Below are positions 1 through 9,009 of a DNA stretch of 64,000 bases, piece after piece. The position numbers and the translations under genes were made by a program. The notes under the pieces were generated by a model. The model saw only the letters and a list, made by a program, of their open reading frames with translations, did not search any database and was not told the origin of the DNA. The stretch spans positions 1,426,001 through 1,490,000 of the forward strand of contig OAPG01000002.1 of NCBI GenBank assembly GCA_900208305.1. The letters are read 5' to 3'. Position 1 is the stretch's first letter, and each line of letters opens with the position of its first letter. This DNA comes from Melanopsichium pennsylvanicum. Lineage: Eukaryota; Basidiomycota; Ustilaginomycetes; Ustilaginales.

Positions 1-105
1 ACAGCTATGTTTTAAAATCACCTCCCGGTCAGAGCTTCATCCTCTGCTCTATCTTAGCTGCGCCTTGGTTCGGCCGTTCCCTTGATCATTCTGGCTTTGC
101 TTTGC

Positions 106-166
<61 letters not shown>

Positions 167-297
167 TCCATAATTGCATATCTTCATCAACACCGCACAA
201 TCAATCTCTCCCTGGAACATTCAACTCTCCTTGTGTATCACGCTACACTCTAGACTCATGCTTTGAATTCCTTCTCGACTGCATCAGCAGCACAAGC
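1..297 (+). promoter_or_regulatory. Left edge and presumed 5' leader of the first gene
   Basis: No gene can be seen here. It holds a pyrimidine-rich leader and a run of about 20 CAT triplets at 106-165. The reading frame stays open from a TTG at 82 through the repeat into the gene that follows. The first ATG in that frame is at 298, so the CAT run is best read as untranslated leader rather than a poly-histidine tract. Confidence 0.5.
106..165. repeat. (CAT)20 microsatellite
   Basis: About twenty uninterrupted CAT triplets lie 130 nt before the chosen start codon of the first gene. The tract is in frame with that gene and would encode polyhistidine if a non-AUG start upstream were used. Copy number is likely to vary between strains because the run is pure. 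Confidence 0.95.
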
Positions 298-3200
298 ATG
301 ACCTCGCTCACAACACTTTTTGTTGTAGGTCCAAATCAATACGTAGAATTCAACGAGTCTTGGGGTGCCAAAGCCTTTCTCCACCACATTTGGGATCAAT
401 CACAGACGCCCCTAGACGCAAAAGACGTGGCAGAAGGTCATCTCCATTCAGCCGGTGCACGCATATCTAGATCAAAACCTCCACGCATCGAATTTCCCAT
501 CATCCTTCGAGTCAAGGGCAAAGGCAGCACATATAAACCCACTGGAAACTGGATCACTTGGGACGAGCTTGCCCAACGAAACCCATTAGCTGTCAAACCT
601 CCTCCGAGTCTCGATCAGTTCGTTGCGGCCGGATCCACCGTAGGAACCGGTCCTAAACTCAAAACTGCACATTTCATCTCCAAACCAGATTCGATCAACC
701 GCATCAAGCTCATCAAAACAACAAGAGCTCCAATCGTGACCAAGGTCCAAACCCCCGCCATGAACCTCGAACAGGATCGAGATGGCTGGATTGGTGGTTC
801 CAGTCAGAGCATCTATGCTCGAAAGTCTGCGCCCGCAACCCACGCTTCACCCCCTCCGGCAGCCAAATCAGCCAACAAGCCATCACCCGTCACGCCGGGC
901 CGCGACAAGTCTCAGTCCACTGATTGCAAGTCTCGCTCGCTGCTAGAGCGTATGGAGATGGCTCAGAATCTCCACACTCCACCATCAAAAGGACGGAACG
1001 GCCAAGTTGACACCAACTACAGCGCTGGCGCTTCTTCTACACCCTCTCCCTCCTCCAATCCTACAACTTCACCCTTCCGAACAACACCCTCCCAAGGCAT
1101 CCGCAGACCAGGTGCAAAGATCCCTTCGCCGCTTCCACTCACTAGCCCAGCTCGCAACAATGGTCCAGCTTCGCCCCTCAACACCCGCACGCCTCTTAGC
1201 GCATCTCATCCCATTCCGGAAACCCCCCTCAAACTATCACAGCGTGGTGGACCTCAAACACCCGCCACACCCCATTATCCAGCCTATTCGCACTCCTCGC
1301 AGACGCACAACCAGGATGGAGACGCAGCACGTGCAAGTGGTCTCGGTCTGGGCCTGACGCCATTGAAGACACCCATCCCACTCGCGCCCAGCCCGGACGC
1401 CATGAGAAGCCCCCTGAACGATCCGTTGCATTTGCGAGGTCGAGCTGCATCCAATGCTTCCATTGGCTCTCCTCTCAAATCGGGCCGTGGGGACCTTCAC
1501 GGCGAGCCTTTGACCCTCGGCTCATCAAGCAGTGGCAGTAAAGGCGGCAATGGTCAGATTGATGCCATGCTGGACCGTCTTCGCAAGACCCGATCAGGCC
1601 TCGGCACCGGCGCTAGCATGTGGGCTCCCAAGCCAACTTCCGACAACAGCTCTTCGTCCGCCTCCACTACTTCGCATGCTATTGGAAACGGCTTCTCTTC
1701 CAGCAACCTACTCGGAGTTCAGACTGGTCTCGACCGGAAGAGGCCCAGTCATCGTCCCAATGGCCTTCAATTGAGCCTAGGTCAGGAGATCAGCGTCATG
1801 CAGGAGCTCGAGGAGAAAGCTGAAGAGGACTGTCCTCCCTCAACTATCTCCTCCGCCAATGTGGGAGAGACCTTCCGGATCGATCCACCAGACAACCAGC
1901 CTGAGAATGGAGACGCAGATGGATGGCACGGGACGATCGTCCCACCAACTCCGTCGCTCGGCTGCGATTCTCCCTCGTCGGACGAAGACACAGGCGCCAC
2001 CAAGGCCCCCTCGCGCAGCCTCGACGCTTTCGGCTGGGGCTCTCACGGCAACAGCGAACCGCGAAAGTCTTCCCTCTTCTCAAAATTGCCTACATCCTCT
2101 ACTCTCGAAGCCAATTGGAGCGGTGACGACGACGACGTACGCAAGAACGACGAAGAGATCTTCGAGGACATGCAGTCTCGGGCGAAAGCATCCAGCAAAG
2201 AAAAGCGAAATCATGCAATCACCAACAATGGCAGCAACAGCAACAGCAATTTTGAGCCCCTGCCACCTCCTCCAATCAATTATGCCAAATCGAGAACCCC
2301 TTCGCCTACTACGCATCGCATGTTGGCCAAGTCGCCAAGATTGGACGGAGACGAGGGCGCTGCAGGTCGAGGTTTTGACGAGCTAATGTTTGTATCGTCA
2401 AACGTTGCTACGTCTCCCTCGAAGACGGAGGCAGGGCTCAAGGCGAGCACCAAGCATCTCTCGCCGGTCTCGACAAGATCGCAGCAGCTACACTCGGACG
2501 ATTCTGACGGTGATGATGCGGATGTTGAGACTGAAAGGTCTGCACAGCAGCGCAAGGCGAGAAAGAAGCTCGAACCGAAATCCAGTCCGGTGGACGAGGA
2601 TAAGACGCAACACCGGCAGGTCGAAGGGCGCTCTGGTTTGGAAAAGAAACGTTCGTTCAAAAGGGATAAATCCGAACGTATCCGGGGCAGACGAGCAAGC
2701 CAGAGCAAAGAAAAGGACGTTGATCGGGTCAAGATGTCGGCCCAGGCTCCTGCTACTGCGACTGTTTCGCTTCCAAGCTTCACGTTTGCCAACAAGGAAA
2801 TAGGTACTGAAGAACTTGCGAGCGCCGTTGAAAAAGTCAAACTCGATAGGGACTCAGCGGCGAGTCGGAACGGAGATGCCGGCAATTTATCTCAGACCTC
2901 TCCAGACACCAAGGCAACCGTGGCACCCAAAGCAGCTGAGACGCCGGTGGCGCAAAGAGTTCAAACCATCCCTGCGATGAAGGACGATCTCTTCTCCTCC
3001 CCAGCTGTACCCAAGGTTGAATTGCCGGATGCGGGTGTATCTGTCGTCGAATCTACGACTGTCGAGAATGCATCAAAGGAAGACAACTCAACTCGCACGC
3101 CACTCGTTGAAAAGGAAAAAGCTGCTGAGCCGTCGCATGCCAAAACGATGTCGTTCGACTGGGCAGCCGATGATGATGAGCTTGACGACGAGTTGCCGGA

Positions 3201-4083
3201 TCTGGACGATTGGGGAGTGACGCTAACTCGTGCCAAGCCTACGCCTGTTGAGCCATGCAAGGAGACGAACAAGCCTCTGCAGAATGGCAAAAGTATCAAA
3301 GCTGAAGACGGGCCCTGGCGCCGAGGCGGGATGCTCGATGCAGTGGGTAACAAATCAAAATCATCCAAGCGTTCCTTGTTGGAAGGGAAAGATAGATCTT
3401 CTTCTCCTGTATTTTCTTCTTCTGTCAAAGACAAAGCAGTGAATGGTGGAGGCGGTGTTGAGTTTGGGATCAGGATCGCTGGCAGAGCTAGTCTTTCTCC
3501 CGAAACTGAGACCAAATCTGCTCCTCCGAGCACTCCCTATGGTCGATGGAAGAACCCGTCGCAACCGCAAGCGCAGCAAGAAGAATTTTCGATCAAAGGT
3601 GCAGCCCGATCCGCCGAAACAACATCAACATTGACAACAGCGAAGAAGGATGAAGGGTCGAAAATAAGACCTCGTATCGCGGCGGATGTGGGTGCGTCAG
3701 CTAAGCTCCTAAGTCCTGCGGATGACGCACCGGCTGGACCAGGAGGGTTAAAGCACACAGCAGTCTGTGGAGACGCGTCTAGCAGGTCGAGGAAAGGTTC
3801 GCCTAGTGTAGATAAAGGGGGGAATGAATGGACGATTGCGGGTAAGAAAAAGACACCCAGGACGACGAATACAGCAATGGGGAAATCAGGTGCGGGGGAG
3901 AGTATGCATACTCTATCACCGAGTGTGAATGATAGTGTTCATGCGCCAAAGAATCGAACCTCAGTAAATCCAACACCAACTGCAGGTGCAGGTGTAGGTT
4001 TTGCGGGTAGTGCAAGTAGTGTGTCTTGTAGCTCACGAGGAAGTGGTAAGAGGGGGAGTCGTGTAGGAAAAAAAGTAACATGA
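298..4083 (+). CDS. Large disordered protein of unknown function
   Basis: I do not recognise this 1261-residue protein. The first 100 or so residues look folded: they mix hydrophobic and aromatic residues and include the stretch FVVGPNQYVEFNESWGAKAF. The rest is low complexity, rich in Ser, Pro, Lys and acidic residues, with many S/T-P sites, so it is probably disordered and phosphorylated. A short acidic block with two tryptophans lies near residues 951-977 (FDWAADDDELDDELPDLDDW), flanked by basic, serine-rich sequence, and could be a peptide docking motif. The C-terminus is very basic (SRGSGKRGSRVGKK). No signal peptide, membrane segment or catalytic motif is visible. The ATG at 298 was chosen because the upstream in-frame part is only the CAT repeat and has no ATG. 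It converges on the GMF gene. It is a real gene by length and codon pattern, but a functional name would be a guess. Confidence 0.8.
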   Translation: MTSLTTLFVVGPNQYVEFNESWGAKAFLHHIWDQSQTPLDAKDVAEGHLHSAGARISRSKPPRIEFPIILRVKGKGSTYKPTGNWITWDELAQRNPLAVKPPPSLDQFVAAGSTVGTGPKLKTAHFISKPDSINRIKLIKTTRAPIVTKVQTPAMNLEQDRDGWIGGSSQSIYARKSAPATHASPPPAAKSANKPSPVTPGRDKSQSTDCKSRSLLERMEMAQNLHTPPSKGRNGQVDTNYSAGASSTPSPSSNPTTSPFRTTPSQGIRRPGAKIPSPLPLTSPARNNGPASPLNTRTPLSASHPIPETPLKLSQRGGPQTPATPHYPAYSHSSQTHNQDGDAARASGLGLGLTPLKTPIPLAPSPDAMRSPLNDPLHLRGRAASNASIGSPLKSGRGDLHGEPLTLGSSSSGSKGGNGQIDAMLDRLRKTRSGLGTGASMWAPKPTSDNSSSSASTTSHAIGNGFSSSNLLGVQTGLDRKRPSHRPNGLQLSLGQEISVMQELEEKAEEDCPPSTISSANVGETFRIDPPDNQPENGDADGWHGTIVPPTPSLGCDSPSSDEDTGATKAPSRSLDAFGWGSHGNSEPRKSSLFSKLPTSSTLEANWSGDDDDVRKNDEEIFEDMQSRAKASSKEKRNHAITNNGSNSNSNFEPLPPPPINYAKSRTPSPTTHRMLAKSPRLDGDEGAAGRGFDELMFVSSNVATSPSKTEAGLKASTKHLSPVSTRSQQLHSDDSDGDDADVETERSAQQRKARKKLEPKSSPVDEDKTQHRQVEGRSGLEKKRSFKRDKSERIRGRRASQSKEKDVDRVKMSAQAPATATVSLPSFTFANKEIGTEELASAVEKVKLDRDSAASRNGDAGNLSQTSPDTKATVAPKAAETPVAQRVQTIPAMKDDLFSSPAVPKVELPDAGVSVVESTTVENASKEDNSTRTPLVEKEKAAEPSHAKTMSFDWAADDDELDDELPDLDDWGVTLTRAKPTPVEPCKETNKPLQNGKSIKAEDGPWRRGGMLDAVGNKSKSSKRSLLEGKDRSSSPVFSSSVKDKAVNGGGGVEFGIRIAGRASLSPETETKSAPPSTPYGRWKNPSQPQAQQEEFSIKGAARSAETTSTLTTAKKDEGSKIRPRIAADVGASAKLLSPADDAPAGPGGLKHTAVCGDASSRSRKGSPSVDKGGNEWTIAGKKKTPRTTNTAMGKSGAGESMHTLSPSVNDSVHAPKNRTSVNPTPTAGAGVGFAGSASSVSCSSRGSGKRGSRVGKKVT

Positions 4084-4197
4084 AAAAAAAAACAAAAACA
4101 AAAATAAAAATAAAAAAACGGAGTTCTGTATCTTGAACTCTAAATGAAAGAAAGACATATAGACCATCACAAACTATCTTATGGTCTTTCTCTCCCT

Positions 4198-4238
<41 letters not shown>

Positions 4239-4512
4239 GTGTCTTTCTATCAACGCTTCGTCAAAATGTATCCTACACTGTTCCAATTCACGTTATCACA
4301 GTCTTCGTTTTTGACACAAATGCGTTTGATAGGACGGATTTTTTTTTTGACTTCAAAGCATACTTTTTCTGAATATATTTGTTGCTTGGCAAGTGTAATA
4401 ACAACACACCATTCTAGAGAGATTTTTAAAATGATTTATTTATTTATTTAATTTAATTTATTTTGTTCAAAATTTGGAAATTTGGCCTTTTTTTTTGGAT
4501 TTTGGAGGTGGT
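4084..4512. other. Convergent 3' intergenic region
   Basis: Shared 3' region between the disordered-protein gene and GMF. It is very AT-rich just after the first stop codon (A-tracts at 4084-4120), has a CT run at about 4187-4234 and a T/ATTT-rich stretch at 4420-4500. I see no gene. Confidence 0.6.
4187..4234. repeat. (CT)n microsatellite
   Basis: Imperfect CT/CCCTCT run that becomes pure CT toward its right end, in the convergent 3' region. Confidence 0.9.
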
Positions 4513-5217
4513 TTAGGCACCTAGACGTTGATCCAAAGATTTTGATGAGATTTCACCTTCTCGTACATCGATAATTTTAGCAATGTCGGTTTGGACACAA
4601 AAATTGGAAAGAGCTGAAGCGTAAAGTGTGCTTTGTTCTAGAGATGCTGTTTGAGGTGCCCAGTATAATAGGAACAATGGCTATAGAGGGATTTAGTTTC
4701 CCCCCGCGTGATGAAAAAATAAAAAAATAGAAATAAAAAATAAAAAATGTTTATATTCTTTGCTTTTTGTCAGTAAGTAACTACGTAAAACTCCCCCAAA
4801 AAAAAAGAAAAGAGAGAGAGAGAGAGAGAAAATATCCCAAACTGAATTGAGCCAAGCTCAGCGATATCGTTACAACAAAAAGATAGCTTGTATCAACTTG
4901 TTCGATGAGCATAGGTGTGGGATCGAAGGCAAGGGGGGAAAAGGAATGCTTACATATGAAACCCTTCCATCACGATGTTGGAGTTTGTAATTCACAATCA
5001 AGAACCTAGGCGAATTTTCGGGCAATTCTTCCACCACATCTTCAATACTCATCAAACCCGTGATCAATTCTTGATCCAGTTGGAGCGTTAGGGATTTTCT
5101 ATCAATCTTGAATACTTGAGCTGTAATGGGAGCTTTAGATGGGGTAAGTCGAAATTTCTTGACTTTGGAAAGAAGTTGCGATGGGATATCAATGGTGCTA
5201 CTACTGCTCGCCATCAT
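4513..5217 (-). CDS. Glia maturation factor / Aim7-like ADF-H protein
   Basis: Two-exon gene, complement(join(4513..4680, 4954..5217)), 143 residues. GMF proteins are ADF/cofilin-fold factors that bind the Arp2/3 complex and promote removal of actin branches; yeast Aim7 is the counterpart. Exon 1 carries the family signature PRFLIVNYKLQHRDGRVSY, which ends exactly at a GTAAGC donor. Exon 2 follows a TATAG acceptor and continues with PLFLLYWAP, matching the GMF order VSY-PL..., in phase 0. The intron is 273 nt. Reading through the donor gives a spurious tail, which is why the gene is easily truncated. The start is the first of two adjacent ATGs (MMASSS); length agrees with the usual 140 or so residues. 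The leader contains a long CT tract (GA on the + strand). Confidence 0.9.
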
Positions 5218-5244
5218 GTTTTCGTGTTTTTGGATAGAGGAAAG

Positions 5245-5336
<92 letters not shown>

Positions 5337-6001
5337 CGAATGTATGCAGTCGATGGAAAAACGGATAGGGTCCAGAGTTAAAAGTGGATTTGCAATATTT
5401 CGTCAGAAGTGTGCTGCTGTCAAAGAAGATTTGAAGCGAAGATGTTGAAGTGAAAGAAAACAAGTGGCAACAGAGACGAATATAACAATGCCGGTGATGA
5501 TGATAAATATTGTGGTGATAGTGATGCAAGATGCGTCAGATTCAAAGGGTTTGTGAATGACATAGAGTAAGTATGTGCTCCAGACCTTTGAGGTTAGAGT
5601 TGAACGAGACTTTGGAATAATAACTTACAGTAGATTACAATAAAATATGCGATTTCTAGGAAGGGTCCGTGCATTTTTCGTGTTTTGGTCATTCACAGAT
5701 CGTCAAACCTCTTCTTAGTGTGATGCCACTTTCAACCAAGGCAGAACACAACATGATCTACCGCTTCAGTTCAACTCTCAGCACCCTTTCCCAGGCCATC
5801 CACACACGCTTCCATTCGGACTGTCACCACAGTGAACTACCTGAGAATCAACATGACTGCACTGTCTAACACTTTATTTTTACCATTCGAGGTCAAAGAT
5901 CAATCCAAGTAAGAAAAAATAAAAGATTTGGAAATAAAGAGGCAATTCTTTCTTTTCGCCCAACTCTACAGCGTATGTGTACATCTTCCTAAATTTCAAG
6001 T
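5218..6001. promoter_or_regulatory. GMF promoter region and 3' end of oxidoreductase gene
   Basis: Holds the GMF leader with its GA/CT repeat, then about 600 nt of unremarkable sequence serving as GMF promoter and 3' region of the next minus-strand gene. Short open frames here lack coding character. One TACAGTA motif is at 5626-5632. Confidence 0.5.
5257..5332. repeat. (GA)38 microsatellite in GMF leader
   Basis: Almost pure GA run of about 76 nt, starting about 40 nt upstream of the GMF start codon. In the GMF transcript it would read as a (CU)n tract if transcription starts beyond it. Confidence 0.95.
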
Positions 6002-7393
6002 CTAGTTCGAGGCAGGTTTCTTGGCCGACTTCTCTGAAGCCTCCCTGATGGCCCAAGTAAGAGCATAGGTCTTGACCGCATCCTCATAGCTCGACAAGAT
6101 GGGAGCCGACCCTTTGCCCTTCTCAATGTTGTCGATCAGGTTGCTAACTTCAGAGAAGAAAGGGTCGTCGTTCTGATACCTAACCACCTCCTCGTGATCG
6201 TCGCCTGGCCTGCGGAAGTACAATGCCGGAGCATTGTAAGGGTCCACCAACCTCAACGAGTAGCCGTCAGCGAGAACATCGATTTCGGTCGAGTAGTTAA
6301 ATCCTTGCAACGCGACGGCGTGGGTCAAAGAACCAACTGCACCCGACTCGTATTTCCATGTAGCACACGTGATACGAGGAATCCTGTTATCCGGCTTAAC
6401 CTTGTTCTCATCTACCGGGATCTTGCTCAGTTGACCAGCTGGCTCGAACCATTCCAAAGAGTGGGCTGCCACTGTATTCAGATCCACCTCACCACCAAAG
6501 TACCTCGAAAGATCGCAAAAGTGGGTGGCCTGTTCTACAATCGGACCACAGGACTGACTCTTGTCCCACCAGTCAAGCTTGGCAGTGTGCTCATAAGCCA
6601 TAATGTATCTGGCATTGGTGGCCATGACTTTGAGGTTGTTCTCTTCAAGAATCTGCTTCATCTTTTGCACCACCTTGAGGTATCGGAGCATGTATCCGAC
6701 CGAAACCGTGTTGGGAGAGTTTTCGAGCAACTCAGCAATCTTAAGGGCATCGTTGACCGGACCCGTAGCTACGGGCTTTTCGATGAAGATGCCGACGTCC
6801 GGAAAAGCTTCGACGAGCTTCTTTTCGAGATCGCGGCCGGGCTGCTCGCTACCACGGAAAGCGGGAGGAGATCCGACCCAGATTGCGTGAGGCTTTTTGT
6901 CAGGCGTCACGTTAGCCACGTAATCTGCAAAGGTTGGGTAGACGACGGTGTCCTTGTATGCAGAGAGCACGAACGAGTTGCGCTTGACGTTTAGAACGGC
7001 TTGAGCACGAGCAGCCGAAGGGTCGATCAGAGCAGTGACCTTGAGACGCGGACCAAGTTTGTGCTCGAGGCGGAAAGAGTGGTTCCAAGGACCTTCATCC
7101 GAACCAAAGTTGATGTTACCAGCACCAATGATGACGACGTTGAAATCGGCACCGGGAGCAGGGGGTTCCATCTTGTCCATCGATGTGGGAGCGTGTGGGT
7201 CAAAGTCGGCCGCGACGCCCGCGTCACTGGCAATGCCACGAACGCCCATGGGGATGCGAGCACCACCATTCTGCTTTTTGAAGCCAGAGGCAAGCGAGTT
7301 GATGCGAGGAATGGCAGCCATTCGCGGGGCGGCGAGGGCTGAAGAGCGCGAGGCCGAGATGGCCACTTGGCGAAGGGCAAAGGTAGAACGCAT
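6002..7393 (-). CDS. Gfo/Idh/MocA-family NAD(P) oxidoreductase, probably mitochondrial
   Basis: 463-residue protein. Residues 85-97 (NVVIIGAGNINFG) form a Rossmann dinucleotide-binding loop, and residues 201-207 hold the family EKP motif (GIFIEKP) whose lysine usually takes part in catalysis. The C-terminal half has the expected alpha/beta dehydrogenase fold, with hints such as GGEVDLNTVAAHSLEW. The first 55 or so residues are basic, serine/alanine-rich and almost free of acids (MRSTFALRQVAISASRSSAL), typical of a mitochondrial presequence. The ATG at 7393 begins that presequence; the frame continues upstream without a further ATG in good context. The substrate cannot be read from sequence: members act on sugars, inositols or trans-diols. 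It is one uninterrupted exon of normal length for the family plus a presequence. Confidence 0.85.
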   Translation of the reverse strand: MRSTFALRQVAISASRSSALAAPRMAAIPRINSLASGFKKQNGGARIPMGVRGIASDAGVAADFDPHAPTSMDKMEPPAPGADFNVVIIGAGNINFGSDEGPWNHSFRLEHKLGPRLKVTALIDPSAARAQAVLNVKRNSFVLSAYKDTVVYPTFADYVANVTPDKKPHAIWVGSPPAFRGSEQPGRDLEKKLVEAFPDVGIFIEKPVATGPVNDALKIAELLENSPNTVSVGYMLRYLKVVQKMKQILEENNLKVMATNARYIMAYEHTAKLDWWDKSQSCGPIVEQATHFCDLSRYFGGEVDLNTVAAHSLEWFEPAGQLSKIPVDENKVKPDNRIPRITCATWKYESGAVGSLTHAVALQGFNYSTEIDVLADGYSLRLVDPYNAPALYFRRPGDDHEEVVRYQNDDPFFSEVSNLIDNIEKGKGSAPILSSYEDAVKTYALTWAIREASEKSAKKPASN

Positions 7394-8013
7394 TATGGAT
7401 CTGTCTTTGCGGGGTCTAGGGGAGACAAGATCCGTACAGAGGGAAAGAGAAAAGCAAAGGGGGGGGATATGAAGGAGCCAAGTTGGTGGTGGATAAGGAA
7501 TATGGCTCACGAAGAGATTTGGAAGAAAACTTGTCCTTGATGTTGAACCGTTAGACAGGAAGGAACGAAATGAACAGAGGGACAACGCGCAGAGAGAGAG
7601 AGAGAGAGATTGTGTGGGTGCGCACTGACAACGTATTTGGTGCGATTTTGCCTTTTGCCTTTATCTTTCCAGCGGAAACTTTTGTTCATCATCGCAAAGT
7701 ACGACGTGTGAAGGGGCGGTTCGCATCCACTTGAATGCGACGCCTTGCTCAATCTGTGTGTAGGTATGTTTGTTCAAAAGCTCAAAGTGTGCACAGTAAG
7801 CAAAGAGCGAGAGGCGAGATGAGGAGGGACAAAAGCGTATTTTTTGTGCATCATCTGCATATCGGTGACGCAGAGCACGAGTCCGTGCGTGGCTGTTGAG
7901 ACCGCAGCAATCTCGCCGTGCGCGTCAGCATCCATGCACCTCACCTGCGTCGTCTCGCTTGCCTTTTGCCGTGCTTGTCAAGCCAAAAAGAACAGTATGA
8001 AAAATTCAAAAAT

Positions 8014-8052
<39 letters not shown>

Positions 8053-9009
8053 TCTTGATTGAGAGGCCGCGACAAAGCGTTGCCTTTTCTGGCACTAAGT
8101 TGGTTGGAAAAAATATACTGCAGTATGCTTCCCACCATGCTGTAAGCCAAAAATAAATCGACAATATTGATTCGTTTTCGCCGTGAGATTGGCAAAGTTT
8201 CGCCGCCGCCACCGCTGACATCTTCTTTCAATCAATCCATCAGAGAAACACACGCCCAAGCAGGACAAGTTTTAGTTGTCCTGCAGTGAACCGTTACTAT
8301 ACTGTGTTCTACCTGAGCAACAAGATCAAGAAGGGTGTAACCGCTTTTTGGGCTCAATGCCTGCACCCTGCTCTGCACCCCACGGCGCGGAATGACGCTA
8401 AATTAAAACAATCATGTGTTCTTTCTTAGCCACAGCTGCGAGGTTTGGTCATGATCGTCATCGTCATTTCTTCACGTGTCAATCTTCATCTTTGGTTCAC
8501 TTTAAGCTAGCTTTGCTATTTGAAAAGATTCATATCCACACTTGGGTTGAAAACCTTTGTCTTAATGAATAGTTGGACAACATACTGAGTTGGATAGATG
8601 GGGTGCAAGTGACTGATTGTGCCAAGTTTGTCGGCACGGTCAATTTTAGCGCCGTTTAAACGCCGACTGGAGTCACCGGGGAATTTTCTCGCTGTCAATC
8701 CCCCTATCCTACCCCACCTCACCCATCTTCAACCGTTCACCTGTCACCATACCCCAGCTTTGAGTTTTCAGTATGCATGTTTGTCGGCAAGACTCCAATC
8801 CGAGACGACCCTTTTTTGCCCGTTCTTGCATCCCACTTTTAATACATAGTGCTTCCTGTAAAATCCGTTGCGGGAACCATATCGAACAACGCTTATCAAG
8901 CATGAAACACTCCCCACAAACGCAAGCTGTCGCCTAGAATGGAATATTTGATCACTGCTCTTAACTAGATTCTACACAATGGAATCGCGGCCCCCAGCCA
9001 AGCGGCGAT
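7394..9009. other. 1.6 kb intergenic region with poly(A) tract
   Basis: Promoter side of the oxidoreductase gene and 3' side of the aminopeptidase gene. It contains a GA run near 7590-7610, a 36-nt A tract at 8015-8050 and a partial palindrome around TACTGCAGTA near 8114. Open frames here are short, begin with non-ATG codons or run through low-complexity sequence. I see no supported gene. Confidence 0.5.
8015..8050. repeat. Poly(A) tract, 36 nt
   Basis: Uninterrupted A36. No adjoining reverse-transcriptase coding sequence or recognisable retroelement body, so it is recorded as a simple repeat rather than a retroelement tail. Confidence 0.95.

Noticed and set aside
82..297. Polyhistidine N-terminal extension of the first protein
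   Set aside because: The frame opens with TTG, not ATG, and consists mainly of a CAT microsatellite; the first ATG is at 298.
2280..2885. 201-codon minus-strand frame inside the first gene
   Set aside because: Ser/Leu-rich shadow of the Ser/Glu-rich coding strand; no domain.
6194..6994. 266-codon frame on the + strand
   Set aside because: It lies wholly antisense to the Gfo/Idh gene and has no recognisable domain; it reflects the codon bias of the opposite strand.
8015..8050. Retroelement tail
   Set aside because: Only an A36 run; no reverse transcriptase, target-site duplication or repeated copy visible nearby.
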